DNA from: Gammaproteobacteria bacterium
GTDB lineage: Bacteria; Pseudomonadota; Gammaproteobacteria; Steroidobacterales; Rariloculaceae
Reading direction: 5' to 3'
Assembly (NCBI GenBank): GCA_036381015.1
Contig: DASVDR010000048.1
Coordinates: 1-45,543 of the forward strand
Length of the DNA stretch: 45,543 nucleotides
The notes under the pieces are model-generated. The model had not been told where the DNA came from. It did no database searches and saw only the letters and a program-made list of their open reading frames with translations. Both the position numbers and the translations under genes were made by a program. Below are positions 1 through 7,881 of this stretch, in pieces. Every line of letters starts with the position of its first letter. Position 1 is the first letter of the stretch.

Positions 1-87
1 GCCGCCCCGCCACCGATTCTCTAGAAATATAGAAAGACCCGAGCGAAGGCGACGGAGCGGTCCGGCGAGCGCGTTCGGTCGATCCCG

Positions 88-684
88 TCACGGGCGGCCG
101 AGCCGTTCTCGATCCTCCGGCCCGTCTTCCCCTGCCGGCTCCGGCGGGAGGCGCGACTCGAGCATCTGCCGCTGCCGGTCGCGCATGATCGTCAGGCGCA
201 GCGTCTCGCCGGGCGCGTAGCTCGCGAGAATCTTCTTCGCGTGCTCCGGGGAGGTCGGCGTGCGGCCGCCGATGTCGAGAATCACGTCGCCATCGCGCAG
301 CCCCAGCACGTCGTCGTCCGCCCGGACGACGAGCACGCCTTCGTCCGTGCCGAAGTATCGGCCGAGCTCGGGGCTCAGCGGCGCGAGCTCGAGCGAGGCC
401 CACGGTTCGGCGCTCTGCCGCCTCTCGAGCTCGCGCAATTGCCGCCTCATGCCTTCGACGATCGGCTCCATCGCTTCGGCCGAGATCCGCGCGAGCTCGC
501 GTGCGGCGGCCTCGAGGCTCTCGGCCGCCTCCTCGAGCTCCGTCTGGATTCGCTCGAGCTCGCGGTCGTCGTCCGGCGGCTCCTGCTGCGCGGCCGCGCT
601 CGCCGCGAGCGCAAGCGCACCGACGCATGCGGCCGCCCGCTTCGCACGTCGGGCCCGTTGGCCGTCTGCCGACCGTTTCGCCAT
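88..684 (-). CDS. Secreted PDZ-domain protein with coiled coil
   Basis: About 198 residues. The open frame extends much further upstream, but the start at 684 is chosen because GAGGAGAGG precedes it and a signal peptide (hydrophobic run ending ASAAAQQ) follows at once. Residues about 35-90 are rich in Glu, Arg and Leu and predict a long coiled coil. Residues about 105-175 form a PDZ-like fold (LGLRDGDVILDIGGR and a C-terminal beta-strand pair). There is no protease domain, so this is a stand-alone periplasmic PDZ protein, possibly a scaffold or protease adaptor. The C-terminus is acidic and proline-rich. It is divergent from alkB, with a dispersed repeat between the two. The domain call is by family knowledge; the partner is unknown. 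Confidence 0.75.
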   Translation of the reverse strand: MAKRSADGQRARRAKRAAACVGALALAASAAAQQEPPDDDRELERIQTELEEAAESLEAAARELARISAEAMEPIVEGMRRQLRELERRQSAEPWASLELAPLSPELGRYFGTDEGVLVVRADDDVLGLRDGDVILDIGGRTPTSPEHAKKILASYAPGETLRLTIMRDRQRQMLESRLPPEPAGEDGPEDRERLGRP

Positions 685-713
685 GACCCTCTCCTCTATA
701 CTGTTGCGTTCGA

Positions 714-788
714 TGCCGGACAGGCATTCCGTGCATTCGGTGCCGCGCTCAGTGCCGCACGTGTATTCCGATGCATTCGGTGCCAAAC
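714..788 (+). repeat. Dispersed intergenic repeat, copy A
   Basis: About 75 bp between the PDZ gene and alkB. It contains TGCATTCGGTGCC twice (732-744 and 772-784, period 40). The first 31 bases match the reverse complement of 25563-25593 with three mismatches, and the distal end matches around 25527-25538. It abuts the alkB start, so it forms the 5' leader or promoter of that gene. Confidence 0.6.
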
Positions 789-1451
789 ATGAACTCGCCG
801 GAATTCGCCGACATGGTTTCGTCGATGCTCGCGGGCGAGGTGGAAACCTTGTCTCCCGGCGCCGTGGTGCTCCGCGGCTTCGCGGTGCCGCTCGCGGCCG
901 CGCTCGGCGCGGCGATTGCACGTGTCGAGGAGGCCGCGCCGTTTCGGCATATGACGACGCCCGGGGGGTATCGGATGTCCGTCGCGATGACCAATTGCGG
1001 CGACCTCGGCTGGGTTTCCGATCCCAGCGGCTACCGATACGACGCACGTGATCCGCAAACGGGCGCACGCTGGCCGCCGATGCCGCCCGTGATCTCGCGC
1101 CTCGGCGCGGACGCTGCAGCCCGCGCCGGGTTCGCCGGCTTCGAGCCGGACGCGTGCCTGATCAACCGTTACGAGCCGGGCACGAAGCTCTCGCTGCACC
1201 AGGACAAGGACGAGCAGGACTTCGCGCACCCGATAGTGTCCGTGTCGCTCGGCGTCCCCGCAACCTTCCTGTTCGGAGGCTCGAAGCGCAAAGACCGGCC
1301 TGTGCGCGTGCCGCTCGCGCACGGCGACGTCGTCGTGTGGGGCGGGCCCGCCCGGCTGCGGTATCACGGCGTCGCGCCGCTCGAGGAGTCGCGTCACCCG
1401 TTCGCCGGCGCGCGCCGCATCAATCTGACGCTGCGCAGGGCCGGCGGCTGA
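789..1451 (+). CDS. alkB: AlkB-type 2-oxoglutarate/Fe(II) DNA dioxygenase
   Basis: About 220 residues, normal for AlkB. It is an oxidative demethylase that removes 1-methyladenine and 3-methylcytosine lesions from DNA or RNA in the cytoplasm, using Fe(II), O2 and 2-oxoglutarate. Visible motifs are NRYEPGTKLSLHQDKDE (the HxD iron-binding pair), the distal iron His in RLRYHGV, and the 2-oxoglutarate-binding Arg pattern RRINLTLR at the C-terminus. The N-terminal nucleotide-recognition lid includes MTTPGGYRMSVAMTNCG, as in the E. coli enzyme. The start at 789 is preferred over ATG 771 because 771 lies inside the dispersed repeat. No clear Shine-Dalgarno is present. It is not next to ada, so any alkylation control is not visible here. 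Confidence 0.93.
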   Translation: MNSPEFADMVSSMLAGEVETLSPGAVVLRGFAVPLAAALGAAIARVEEAAPFRHMTTPGGYRMSVAMTNCGDLGWVSDPSGYRYDARDPQTGARWPPMPPVISRLGADAAARAGFAGFEPDACLINRYEPGTKLSLHQDKDEQDFAHPIVSVSLGVPATFLFGGSKRKDRPVRVPLAHGDVVVWGGPARLRYHGVAPLEESRHPFAGARRINLTLRRAGG

Positions 1452-1477
1452 GCGGGCTACGGATCCAGGCCGCTAAC

Positions 1478-2722
1478 CTAATCGCTCGGCGAGATCCTGA
1501 GCAGCGCGCCGTCGTCCTCGTCGGTGATCACGTAAAGCAGCCCGTCCGGTCCCTGGCGCACGTCGCGAATCCGCTGATGAAGCGGCGTGAGCAGCGATTC
1601 GCGGCGCAGCTCCTCGAAGCGCTCGTTGAGCACGACGCGCTCGAGGCCGCCGGTGCGCGGGATCTCTCCGCGCCGGGCGCTGCCGACGAAGAGATTGCCT
1701 TTCCACGCGGGAAAGCGGTCGCCGGTGTAGAACGCGAGGCCCGTCGGCGCGACTGACGGAATCCAAAGGAGCGTCGGCTGCTCGATGCCGTCGACGACCG
1801 GCAGCGCCGAGATTCGCGGGCCGTCGTAATTGCGGCCGAAGCTGTAGCTCGGCCACCCGTAGTTTCTTCCGGGCAGGATCCGATTCACCTCGTCGCCGCC
1901 GTTCGGCCCGTGCTCGGCGGCGAACACCGCCCCCGACTCGTGCACGGTCAGACCGAGCTGGTCGCGGTGACCGTAGGAGTAGATTTCGGGCCGCGCGCCG
2001 TCGCGGCCGACGAACGGGTTGTCCTCCGGAATGCCGCCGTCGGAGCGCAGCCTCAGCACCTTCCCGTACACGTTGTCGAGCCGCTGCGCAGCGTCGTCGA
2101 ACGGTGCACCGGTCGTGACGAAGACGGTGTCGTTCGGCCCGAACGCGATGCGCGAGCCGCCGCCGCCTTCGTGGTAGCCGCCGACGAAGATCTCCTCGAC
2201 CTCGCCGAGCCGCTCGCCGTCGAATCGCGCGCGGGCAAGCACGATCGCCGTCGCCGGTCTCGCCGGCGGGCCGCCGCTCGCGCCGGCAGGCCCCGGCCGG
2301 TTGTACGTGAAGTAGACGAGCCGATTGGCTGCGAAGTCGGGATGCACGGCCACGTCTTGCAGGCCGGCGCCGCGCACGTCGGAAGGCTCGGGCGCGCCCG
2401 CGATCGGCGCGGGCTCGAGCACCGCCTCGCCGCGGGCCTCCGTCGCATTCTTGACGAGTCGCAGCGCCCGGCCGCGCTCCGAGACGAGCGCATCGCCGTT
2501 CGGCAGGAATGCGAGAGCGAACGGGTGTGCGAGCCCGCGAACGACGACGTCGACACGAATCTCATGCTGCTCGGCCGTATCGAAGACGTACGGCCCGTCG
2601 CCGAGCGGAACCGCTGCGATCCCTACATCCGCCTGCTGCGCTCCGGCCGGCGCCATGACGGCGAGCAACGCGGGCAGGACGAGGCACGGGCGTCGGATCG
2701 CTCGTATCGCGTGGAAGATCAT
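1478..2722 (-). CDS. PQQ-dependent aldose sugar dehydrogenase (YliI/Asd type)
   Basis: About 414 residues from the ATG at 2722, which is followed directly by a signal peptide (hydrophobic core CLVLPALLAVMAPAGAQQ). An in-frame ATG at 2758 would add 12 residues. This is a soluble six-bladed quinoprotein of the GSDH/Asd family, oxidising aldose sugars in the periplasm with PQQ and calcium. Hallmarks are GLAHPFALAFLPNGDALVSER in blade 1, GLQDVAVHPDF (catalytic His region), EIYSYGHRDQLGL, AAEHGPNGGDEVN and GRNYGWPSY. The family normally has 350-420 residues, so it is complete. It is divergent from the DUF6152 gene. With the XoxF-type enzyme at 15.7 kb it makes two PQQ enzymes in the window, but no pqq biosynthesis genes are present. 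Confidence 0.9.
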   Translation of the reverse strand: MIFHAIRAIRRPCLVLPALLAVMAPAGAQQADVGIAAVPLGDGPYVFDTAEQHEIRVDVVVRGLAHPFALAFLPNGDALVSERGRALRLVKNATEARGEAVLEPAPIAGAPEPSDVRGAGLQDVAVHPDFAANRLVYFTYNRPGPAGASGGPPARPATAIVLARARFDGERLGEVEEIFVGGYHEGGGGSRIAFGPNDTVFVTTGAPFDDAAQRLDNVYGKVLRLRSDGGIPEDNPFVGRDGARPEIYSYGHRDQLGLTVHESGAVFAAEHGPNGGDEVNRILPGRNYGWPSYSFGRNYDGPRISALPVVDGIEQPTLLWIPSVAPTGLAFYTGDRFPAWKGNLFVGSARRGEIPRTGGLERVVLNERFEELRRESLLTPLHQRIRDVRQGPDGLLYVITDEDDGALLRISPSD

Positions 2723-2774
2723 GCAGCCCCCCGGAAAACGCCGATCGAAGTCAGGCATTTAACGGCAGGCGGAA

Positions 2775-2803
2775 TTGACACGTCAATCGCGGCGGGCTAG
2801 CTT
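2775..2803 (+). promoter_or_regulatory. Sigma-70-type promoter with overlapping inverted repeat
   Basis: TTGACA (2775-2780), a 17-bp spacer, then TAGCTT (2798-2803), upstream of the DUF6152 gene. The -35 is part of TTGAC-AC-GTCAA (2775-2786), a short inverted repeat that would be a natural operator site. It lies between two divergent genes and could affect both. Confidence 0.45.
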
Positions 2804-2836
2804 GACGAAGTCGTTCCTGCTTCCGGTTTCGCACCC

Positions 2837-3244
2837 ATGTCGCACATCATCCGCCGCGCCCTGCCTGGAGGGCTCGCACTCGCCGTCCTCGCTGCGGCGC
2901 CGGCTTTCGCGCATCACGGCACGGCCGCGTCCTATGTTCAGGACCGATGGATCACGGTCAGCGGAGTGGTGACCGAGTTCCGCTGGCGCAATCCCCACTG
3001 CTCGCTCTTCCTCGACGTCACCGACGAGTCCGGCAAGGTCGTGAGCTATGCGATCGAGCTCGCGAGCCCCGGACTGATGGTGCGCCGCAACGGATGGAGG
3101 CGCGACACCTTCGAACCGGGCGACGAGGTCGTGTTCAAGGTGCATCCGTCGAGAACCGGCGCGCCGGTCGGGGAGTGTCTCTTCGGCTGCGAGGTCCTGA
3201 TCAACGGCGAGAAAGCGCCCACGCTCGAGGACGCGGCCGAGTAG
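2837..3244 (+). CDS. DUF6152-type secreted protein
   Basis: A 135-residue protein with an N-terminal signal peptide (hydrophobic run ending APAFAHH) and one small beta-rich domain. AFAHHGTAASY and TVSGVVTEFRWRNPHCSLFLDV are the signature of the DUF6152 family, periplasmic proteins of unknown function. The family's conserved early His pair and the RWRNPH motif are both present. Two cysteines (GECLFGCEV) could form a disulfide. No Shine-Dalgarno is visible. The next gene starts 33 bp downstream and the two are probably co-transcribed, a pairing common around such proteins. The function is unknown; metal or small-molecule binding is a guess from the His residues. Confidence 0.75.
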   Translation: MSHIIRRALPGGLALAVLAAAPAFAHHGTAASYVQDRWITVSGVVTEFRWRNPHCSLFLDVTDESGKVVSYAIELASPGLMVRRNGWRRDTFEPGDEVVFKVHPSRTGAPVGECLFGCEVLINGEKAPTLEDAAE

Positions 3245-3277
3245 CACGTCCCAGGCCTGCCTCCGGAGGAATCACCG

Positions 3278-4036
3278 ATGCCGAGATGCATCAGCCCGCT
3301 CGTCGCCGCCGCCGGCCTCGCCATGCTCCTCCCGATTCCGGCTTCTGCCGACGGGGATCTGAGCGGCGTCTGGCTCCACCGCTCGGACAGCCGCGGCAAC
3401 CCCGTGACCCAGTGGAGCGCCGATGAGCTGCCGTTCTCGCCGGCTGGGCAGGAGCGCTTCGATTCGAACAAGCCGGGCAAGGGGCCGCGGCAAGGTCCGC
3501 CGGCACTCGGCAACGATCCGATCGGCGGTGCGAATCCGCCGGGGCTCTATCGAACGCTCGTCTACAACCGCCCGTTCGAGTTCATTCAGACGCCGCAGAA
3601 GATCGTGCAGCTTTTCGAGTGGGCGAAGGTGTGGCGGGTCATCTGGACCGACGGCCGCGAAGTGCCGGAGGACGTGGCCGCGGGGCCTTATTGGTACGGC
3701 TACTCGGTCGGGAAGTGGGAGGGCGATACTCTGGTCGTGCAGACGGTCGGCCTCGACGGCAGGGCGTGGCTCGACGAGTGGGGCACGCCGTTCAGCGACA
3801 ATGCTCGGATCGAGGAGCGGTGGCGCCGCGTGGACGAGGACGCCCTCGAGCTGACCATCACTGTGCACGATCCGGACTCGTACAGCGAGCCGTGGACGAG
3901 CGATCCGCAGACATACCGGCTTCAGCCGAAAGGATCGCCGAACGGCGAGCTCTTGGAGGTCATCTTCGCGCCGATCGACGAGCAGATCTTCAACGAGCGC
4001 ATCCGCGATCCGGCCGCCGCCGGTCCGGAGCCGTAG
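3278..4036 (+). CDS. Secreted protein of unknown function, partner of the DUF6152 gene
   Basis: A 252-residue protein with a signal peptide ending SASADG. The start follows a strong Shine-Dalgarno (GGAGGAA, 7 bp upstream). The mature part begins with DLSGVWLHR and is rich in Trp and Tyr (GPYWYGYSVGKWEGDTLVVQTVGL, then RIEERWRRVDEDALELTITVHDP). This resembles a lipocalin-like beta-barrel protein often found next to DUF6152 genes in proteobacteria. No catalytic motif is recognised. The pairing suggests that the two act together in the periplasm; that is inference. Confidence 0.7.
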   Translation: MPRCISPLVAAAGLAMLLPIPASADGDLSGVWLHRSDSRGNPVTQWSADELPFSPAGQERFDSNKPGKGPRQGPPALGNDPIGGANPPGLYRTLVYNRPFEFIQTPQKIVQLFEWAKVWRVIWTDGREVPEDVAAGPYWYGYSVGKWEGDTLVVQTVGLDGRAWLDEWGTPFSDNARIEERWRRVDEDALELTITVHDPDSYSEPWTSDPQTYRLQPKGSPNGELLEVIFAPIDEQIFNERIRDPAAAGPEP

Positions 4037-4054
4037 GCGCTCTCCGCCGCATCC

Positions 4055-4075
4055 GGCCGCGCTCCCGTCGCGGCC
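4055..4075. terminator. Hairpin after the DUF6152 operon
   Basis: GGCCGCG (4055-4061), a 7-nt loop, CGCGGCC (4069-4075): a perfect 7-bp stem 19 bp after the stop codon. There is no T-tract, so intrinsic termination is uncertain. Confidence 0.3.
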
Positions 4076-4114
4076 GTTCGCGGCCGCGGTGAGTCGACCC
4101 GTACGGCGGCGAAG

Positions 4115-5155
4115 GTGAAGCTTCGGGCGAGCAACGGAATGGCGGACCTCTCGGTGCTCGACCTCGCATTCGTGCCGGCGGGTGCGACGCCCGCCGATGC
4201 GTTGCGCAACACGCTCGATCTCGCGCGCCATGTCGAGCGGTGGGGGTATCGCCGCTTCTGGCTCGCGGAGCATCACAACATGGTCGGCATCGCGAGCGCG
4301 GCCACCGCCGTCGTGATCGGATACGTCGCGGGCGGCACCGAGTCGATCCGCGTCGGCGCCGGCGGGATCATGTTGCCGAATCACGCGCCGCTCGTGATCG
4401 CCGAGCAGTTCGGCACGCTCGAGTCGCTCTACCCCGGGCGCATCGATCTCGGCCTCGGCCGGGCGCCGGGGACGGATCAGCGAACCGTGCGGGCGCTGCG
4501 CCGCGACCCGTCGAGCGCCGACACGTTTCCCGAGGACGTCGTCGAGCTGATGAGGCTCTTCGACAAGCCGCAGCCGGGGCAGGCGGTGCAGGCCGTGCCG
4601 GGCGCCGGGCTCGACGTGCCGATCTGGATCCTCGGGTCGAGCCTTTTCGGCGCGCAGCTCGCGGCGGCGCTCGGGCTGCCGTATGCATTCGCGTCGCATT
4701 TCGCTCCCGACGCGCTGATGGAGGCGCTGGCGCTCTATCGTGCGCGCTTCACGCCTTCCGCTCGGCTCGACCGCCCGTACGTGATGGTCGGGGCGAACGT
4801 GATCGCGGCCGAGACGGACGCGGCCGCGCGCAAGCTTTTCACGTCGGCGCAGCAGAGCTTCGCGAACCTGCTCCGCGGCACTCGCGGGCAGCTCCCTCCG
4901 CCGATCGACGACATCGAGGCCTACTGGACGCCGCTCGAGAGGGCGCAGGCCTCGCGGATGCTCGCGTGCTCCTTCGTCGGTTCCCGCGCGACCGTGCGCG
5001 ACGGGTTGCGCCGATTCATCGACGAGACCGGCGCGGACGAGGTCATCGTTGCGGCCGCGATCTACGATCACACCGCGCGCTTGCGATCGTACGAGATCCT
5101 GGCCGAGGTCCAGGCCGATCTCCGCGGCGCCGACGGCGGACGCGCCGATGGATGA
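4115..5155 (+). CDS. LLM-class flavin-dependent oxidoreductase (luciferase-like)
   Basis: 346 residues from a GTG at 4115; an ATG at 4139 (MADLSVLDL) is equally likely and fits better with the usual family N-terminus. It has a TIM-barrel luciferase-like fold that uses reduced flavin (FMNH2 or F420H2). Motifs are [10 protein letters not shown] near the N-terminus, [24 protein letters not shown] and [15 protein letters not shown], all typical of the MsnO8/YhbW-type subgroup. The substrate is unknown. The stop overlaps the start of the following aldo/keto reductase by 8 bp, so the two are translationally coupled and probably handle related carbonyl or aldehyde substrates (inference). Confidence 0.88.
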   Translation: MKLRASNGMADLSVLDLAFVPAGATPADALRNTLDLARHVERWGYRRFWLAEHHNMVGIASAATAVVIGYVAGGTESIRVGAGGIMLPNHAPLVIAEQFGTLESLYPGRIDLGLGRAPGTDQRTVRALRRDPSSADTFPEDVVELMRLFDKPQPGQAVQAVPGAGLDVPIWILGSSLFGAQLAAALGLPYAFASHFAPDALMEALALYRARFTPSARLDRPYVMVGANVIAAETDAAARKLFTSAQQSFANLLRGTRGQLPPPIDDIEAYWTPLERAQASRMLACSFVGSRATVRDGLRRFIDETGADEVIVAAAIYDHTARLRSYEILAEVQADLRGADGGRADG

Positions 5156-5999
5156 CACGCGTTTCGTCACGTCCGCGGCGGGCGTGCGCAGCCCGCGAAT
5201 CCTCTACGGCACCGCTTGGAAGAAGGAGCGGACGCAGCAGCTCGTCGAGCAGGCGCTCGCGCTCGGCTTCCGCGGCGTCGATACCGCCGGCCAGCCGAAG
5301 CACTACGACGAGGCGGCCGTCGGGCGCGCTCTCGCGGCCGCCTTCGCCGCGGGCCTCGCCCGGGACGAGCTCTACGTGCAGACGAAGTTCACCCCGCTGC
5401 CGGGCCACGACCCCGCACGCATTCCGTACGATCCTGCCGCGCCGGCCGCGGAGCAGGTGCGGCAGTCCTTCGAGTCGTCGTTGCGCAACCTCGGCACGAG
5501 CGTCGTCGACGGCTTGATCCTTCACTCGCCCATCGCCGACCCACGCGAGCTCGCGGAGGTCTGGGACGCGATGGAGCGGATCGTCGACGCGGGCGGCGCC
5601 CGCCAGATCGGCATCAGCAATTGCTACGCCGTCGAGTATCTGACACGCCTCCATCGCGCGGCGCGAGTGAAGCCCGCGATCGTGCAGAACCGCTTCTACG
5701 CCGCCACGCGTTACGACGGCGCGATCCGCCGGTTCTGCAACGCGCACGGCATCGTCTACCAGAGCTTCTGGACGCTGACGGCGAACCCGGACCTCCTCGC
5801 GGCTCCGGAGATCCGGAGCGCCGCGGTCCGGCATCGGCGCACTCCGGCTCAGGTTCTGTTTCGTTTCCTGACGCAGGAGGGCGTGGTCCCGCTCACCGGA
5901 ACGACGAGCGAGCGGCACATGCGGGAGGACCTCGAGATCTTCGAGTTCGCGCTGTCCGACGGCGAGCGCGATGCGATCCGCGCACGGATCGAGCCGTGA
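5148..5999 (+). CDS. Aldo/keto reductase
   Basis: 283 residues starting at ATG 5148, which overlaps the end of the monooxygenase gene. It is an NADPH-dependent TIM-barrel reductase. The usual features are [20 protein letters not shown] (the catalytic Asp is in the expected place; the position that is usually Tyr in DTAxxYxNE is shifted to HYDEA), LYVQTKF (catalytic Lys), VDGLILHSP (catalytic His) and [14 protein letters not shown] (the GxSN motif). The cofactor-binding end is [20 protein letters not shown]. It is slightly short but complete. Related AKRs reduce aldehydes or ketones. The overlap with the flavin oxidoreductase suggests a shared pathway. Confidence 0.88.
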   Translation: MDDTRFVTSAAGVRSPRILYGTAWKKERTQQLVEQALALGFRGVDTAGQPKHYDEAAVGRALAAAFAAGLARDELYVQTKFTPLPGHDPARIPYDPAAPAAEQVRQSFESSLRNLGTSVVDGLILHSPIADPRELAEVWDAMERIVDAGGARQIGISNCYAVEYLTRLHRAARVKPAIVQNRFYAATRYDGAIRRFCNAHGIVYQSFWTLTANPDLLAAPEIRSAAVRHRRTPAQVLFRFLTQEGVVPLTGTTSERHMREDLEIFEFALSDGERDAIRARIEP

Positions 6000-6032
6000 C
6001 GGCCGGCGTTCGCGCCGTGCGCGGCGGAGCGT

Positions 6033-6058
6033 TGTCGATTTCCGCGGGTCTCGTTCGA
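6033..6058 (+). promoter_or_regulatory. Candidate ECF-type promoter of the ECF42 sigma gene
   Basis: TGTCGA (6033-6038), 17 bp, then CGA (6056-6058), just ahead of the sigma gene. From memory, ECF42 promoters have a TGTCGA -35 and a short CGA-containing -10. If so this is autoregulation, and the ATG at 6073 would be a better start than 6067. Confidence 0.35.
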
Positions 6059-6066
6059 CCAGGGGC

Positions 6067-7320
6067 ATGAGCATGCGGGAAGGCGAAGCGGCACGTCGGG
6101 TCGTGGAGGAGGTCTACCGGTCCGAGTCGCGGCGCGTGCTCGCGACGCTGATCCGCGTGCTCGGCGATTTCGATCTCGCCGAGGAGGCTTTGCACGACGC
6201 GTTTCGGGCCGCGATCGAGCAGTGGCCGCGCGAAGGCGTGCCGGAGAATCCCCGCGCATGGCTCGTTTCCGCGGGCCGGTTCAAGGCGATCGACGGGCTG
6301 CGGCGGCGCGCGCGGTTCGACGCGTCCCAGATCGAAATCGCGGAGCGCCTTCACGGCGGCACGGAGGAAATCTCGATGCCCGAGACCGAGGGCCTCGAGG
6401 ACGACCGCCTGCGGTTGATCTTTACCTGCTGCCATCCGGCGTTGCCCGCGGAGGCACAGGTCGCGCTGACGCTGCGCGAGGTCTGCGATCTCACGACGGA
6501 GGAGATCGCACACGCGTTCCTGACGTCGCCCGCCACGCTCGCTCAACGCATCGTCCGGGCAAAGAACAAGATCCGTACGGCGCGCATCCCGTACGAGGTG
6601 CCGGCGCGCGAGTCGCTCCCGGAGCGGCTCGACAGCGTGCTGCGCGTCGTCTATCTCGTATTCAACGAAGGGTACGCGGCGTCCGCCGGCGCGTCGCTGA
6701 CGCGGCACGATCTTTCCGCCGAAGCGATTCGGCTCGGCCGCCTGCTGGTCGAGCTTCTTCCCGAGCCCGAAGCCGTCGGCTTGCTCGCGCTGATGCTGCT
6801 CCAGGAATCGCGCCGCACGGCACGCACGACCGAGAGCGGCGAGCTGATCCTTCTCGACGAGCAGGACCGCTCGTTGTGGGACCGGCAGCTCATCGACGAA
6901 GGCCTGGCCTTGGTGAAACGCGCGCTCGCGTCGCGGCGGTTCGGGCCGTACACGCTCCAGGCGGCGATCGCCGCCGTGCATGCGAATGCGCCCGATTCCG
7001 CGTCGACCGACTGGGCGGAGATCGTCGGGCTCTACGAAGTGCTGCTGAGCGTCGAGCCGTCGCCCGTCGTCGAGCTGAACCGCGCCGTGGCCGTTGCGAT
7101 GCGCGACGGGCCCGAGGCCGGCCTCCGGCTCGTCGACGAGCTTCTCGCCCGCGGCGCGCTCGAGGACTACCACCTCGCGCACTCGGCGCGGGCCGATTTC
7201 TGCCGCCGGCTCGGGCGAATCGACGAGGCGCGCCGGGCGTACCGGCGTGCCCTTGAGCTCACGCGCCTCGAGCCCGAGCGGCGCTTCCTCGAGCGGCGGC
7301 TCGCGGCGCTCGACGAATGA
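6067..7320 (+). CDS. ECF42-type RNA polymerase sigma factor with C-terminal TPR-like (DUF6596) domain
   Basis: 417 residues from ATG 6067 (a second ATG at 6073). Region 2 is LIRVLGDFDLAEEALHDAF with ENPRAWLVSAGRFKAIDGLRRR. Region 4 is LTLREVCDLTTEEIAHAFL and TLAQRIVRAKNKIR. These are followed by a long alpha-helical extension of about 200 residues (VVYLVFNEGY, YTLQAAIAAVHA, ELNRAVAVAMRDGPEAGL, then TPR-like helices). That extension defines the ECF42 group, in which it replaces an anti-sigma factor. ECF42 genes characteristically lie next to DGPF/YCII-domain genes, and one follows here after 16 bp. The signal that activates it is unknown; the extension is presumed to be needed for activity. 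Confidence 0.93.
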   Translation: MSMREGEAARRVVEEVYRSESRRVLATLIRVLGDFDLAEEALHDAFRAAIEQWPREGVPENPRAWLVSAGRFKAIDGLRRRARFDASQIEIAERLHGGTEEISMPETEGLEDDRLRLIFTCCHPALPAEAQVALTLREVCDLTTEEIAHAFLTSPATLAQRIVRAKNKIRTARIPYEVPARESLPERLDSVLRVVYLVFNEGYAASAGASLTRHDLSAEAIRLGRLLVELLPEPEAVGLLALMLLQESRRTARTTESGELILLDEQDRSLWDRQLIDEGLALVKRALASRRFGPYTLQAAIAAVHANAPDSASTDWAEIVGLYEVLLSVEPSPVVELNRAVAVAMRDGPEAGLRLVDELLARGALEDYHLAHSARADFCRRLGRIDEARRAYRRALELTRLEPERRFLERRLAALDE

Positions 7321-7336
7321 CTCTCCGGAGGAAGCC

Positions 7337-7693
7337 ATGAAGTACCTGTGCCTCGTCTACTACGCGGAGTCCGAGGCGGACGCGATGACGCAGAGCGAAT
7401 GGCACTCGCTCGTCGGAGAATGTCTCGACTGCGCCGAGGGCTTGCGGCAAAGCGGACGCCTGATCGCCGGCGAGGCGCTGCAGCCGGTCCATACCGCGAC
7501 GACCGTCCGCGTCCGCGGCGGCAAGGCATTGATCACCGACGGTCCGTTCGCCGAGACGAAGGAGCAGCTGGCCGGGTTCTATCTGATCCAGGCGGAGGAT
7601 CTCGACGAAGCGATCAGATCCGCAGCCGAGATCCCGCCTGCGCGATTCGGGAGCATCGAGATCCGGCCGATCAGGGAGCTCGTCCCGACGTAA
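7337..7693 (+). CDS. YCII/DGPF-domain protein
   Basis: 118 residues. The start follows CCGGAGGAAGCC, a strong Shine-Dalgarno. It is an alpha/beta ferredoxin-like YCII fold with the family hallmark ITDGPFAETKEQLAGFYLIQ at residues about 66-85. The N-terminus is MKYLCLVYY, as in almost all DGPF proteins. It is co-transcribed with the ECF42 sigma factor and is the conserved partner and likely target of that regulator. The biochemical role is unknown; a possible His-containing active site as in YciI is an inference. Confidence 0.92.
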   Translation: MKYLCLVYYAESEADAMTQSEWHSLVGECLDCAEGLRQSGRLIAGEALQPVHTATTVRVRGGKALITDGPFAETKEQLAGFYLIQAEDLDEAIRSAAEIPPARFGSIEIRPIRELVPT

Positions 7694-7881
7694 GCGTCCT
7701 GCGTCGCTCATGCCCGTCGCGAAACGCGTGACGAGGCGGCGGGCGCGCAGCCGCCCTCGCGGCCGCTGCCTGCCCGACCGCGTCGTCGAGCTCGCTCCCC
7801 CGGCTTGATCCCGCTCGCGGCGCCGGGCAGGATGTCACGGCCTTGTTTCTCGCCTGACGCTTACCCCGCCTGCATTTCACC

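Noticed and set aside
771-788. AlkB start at ATG 771
   Set aside because: This ATG is inside the dispersed repeat. ATG 789 just after the repeat gives the normal protein.
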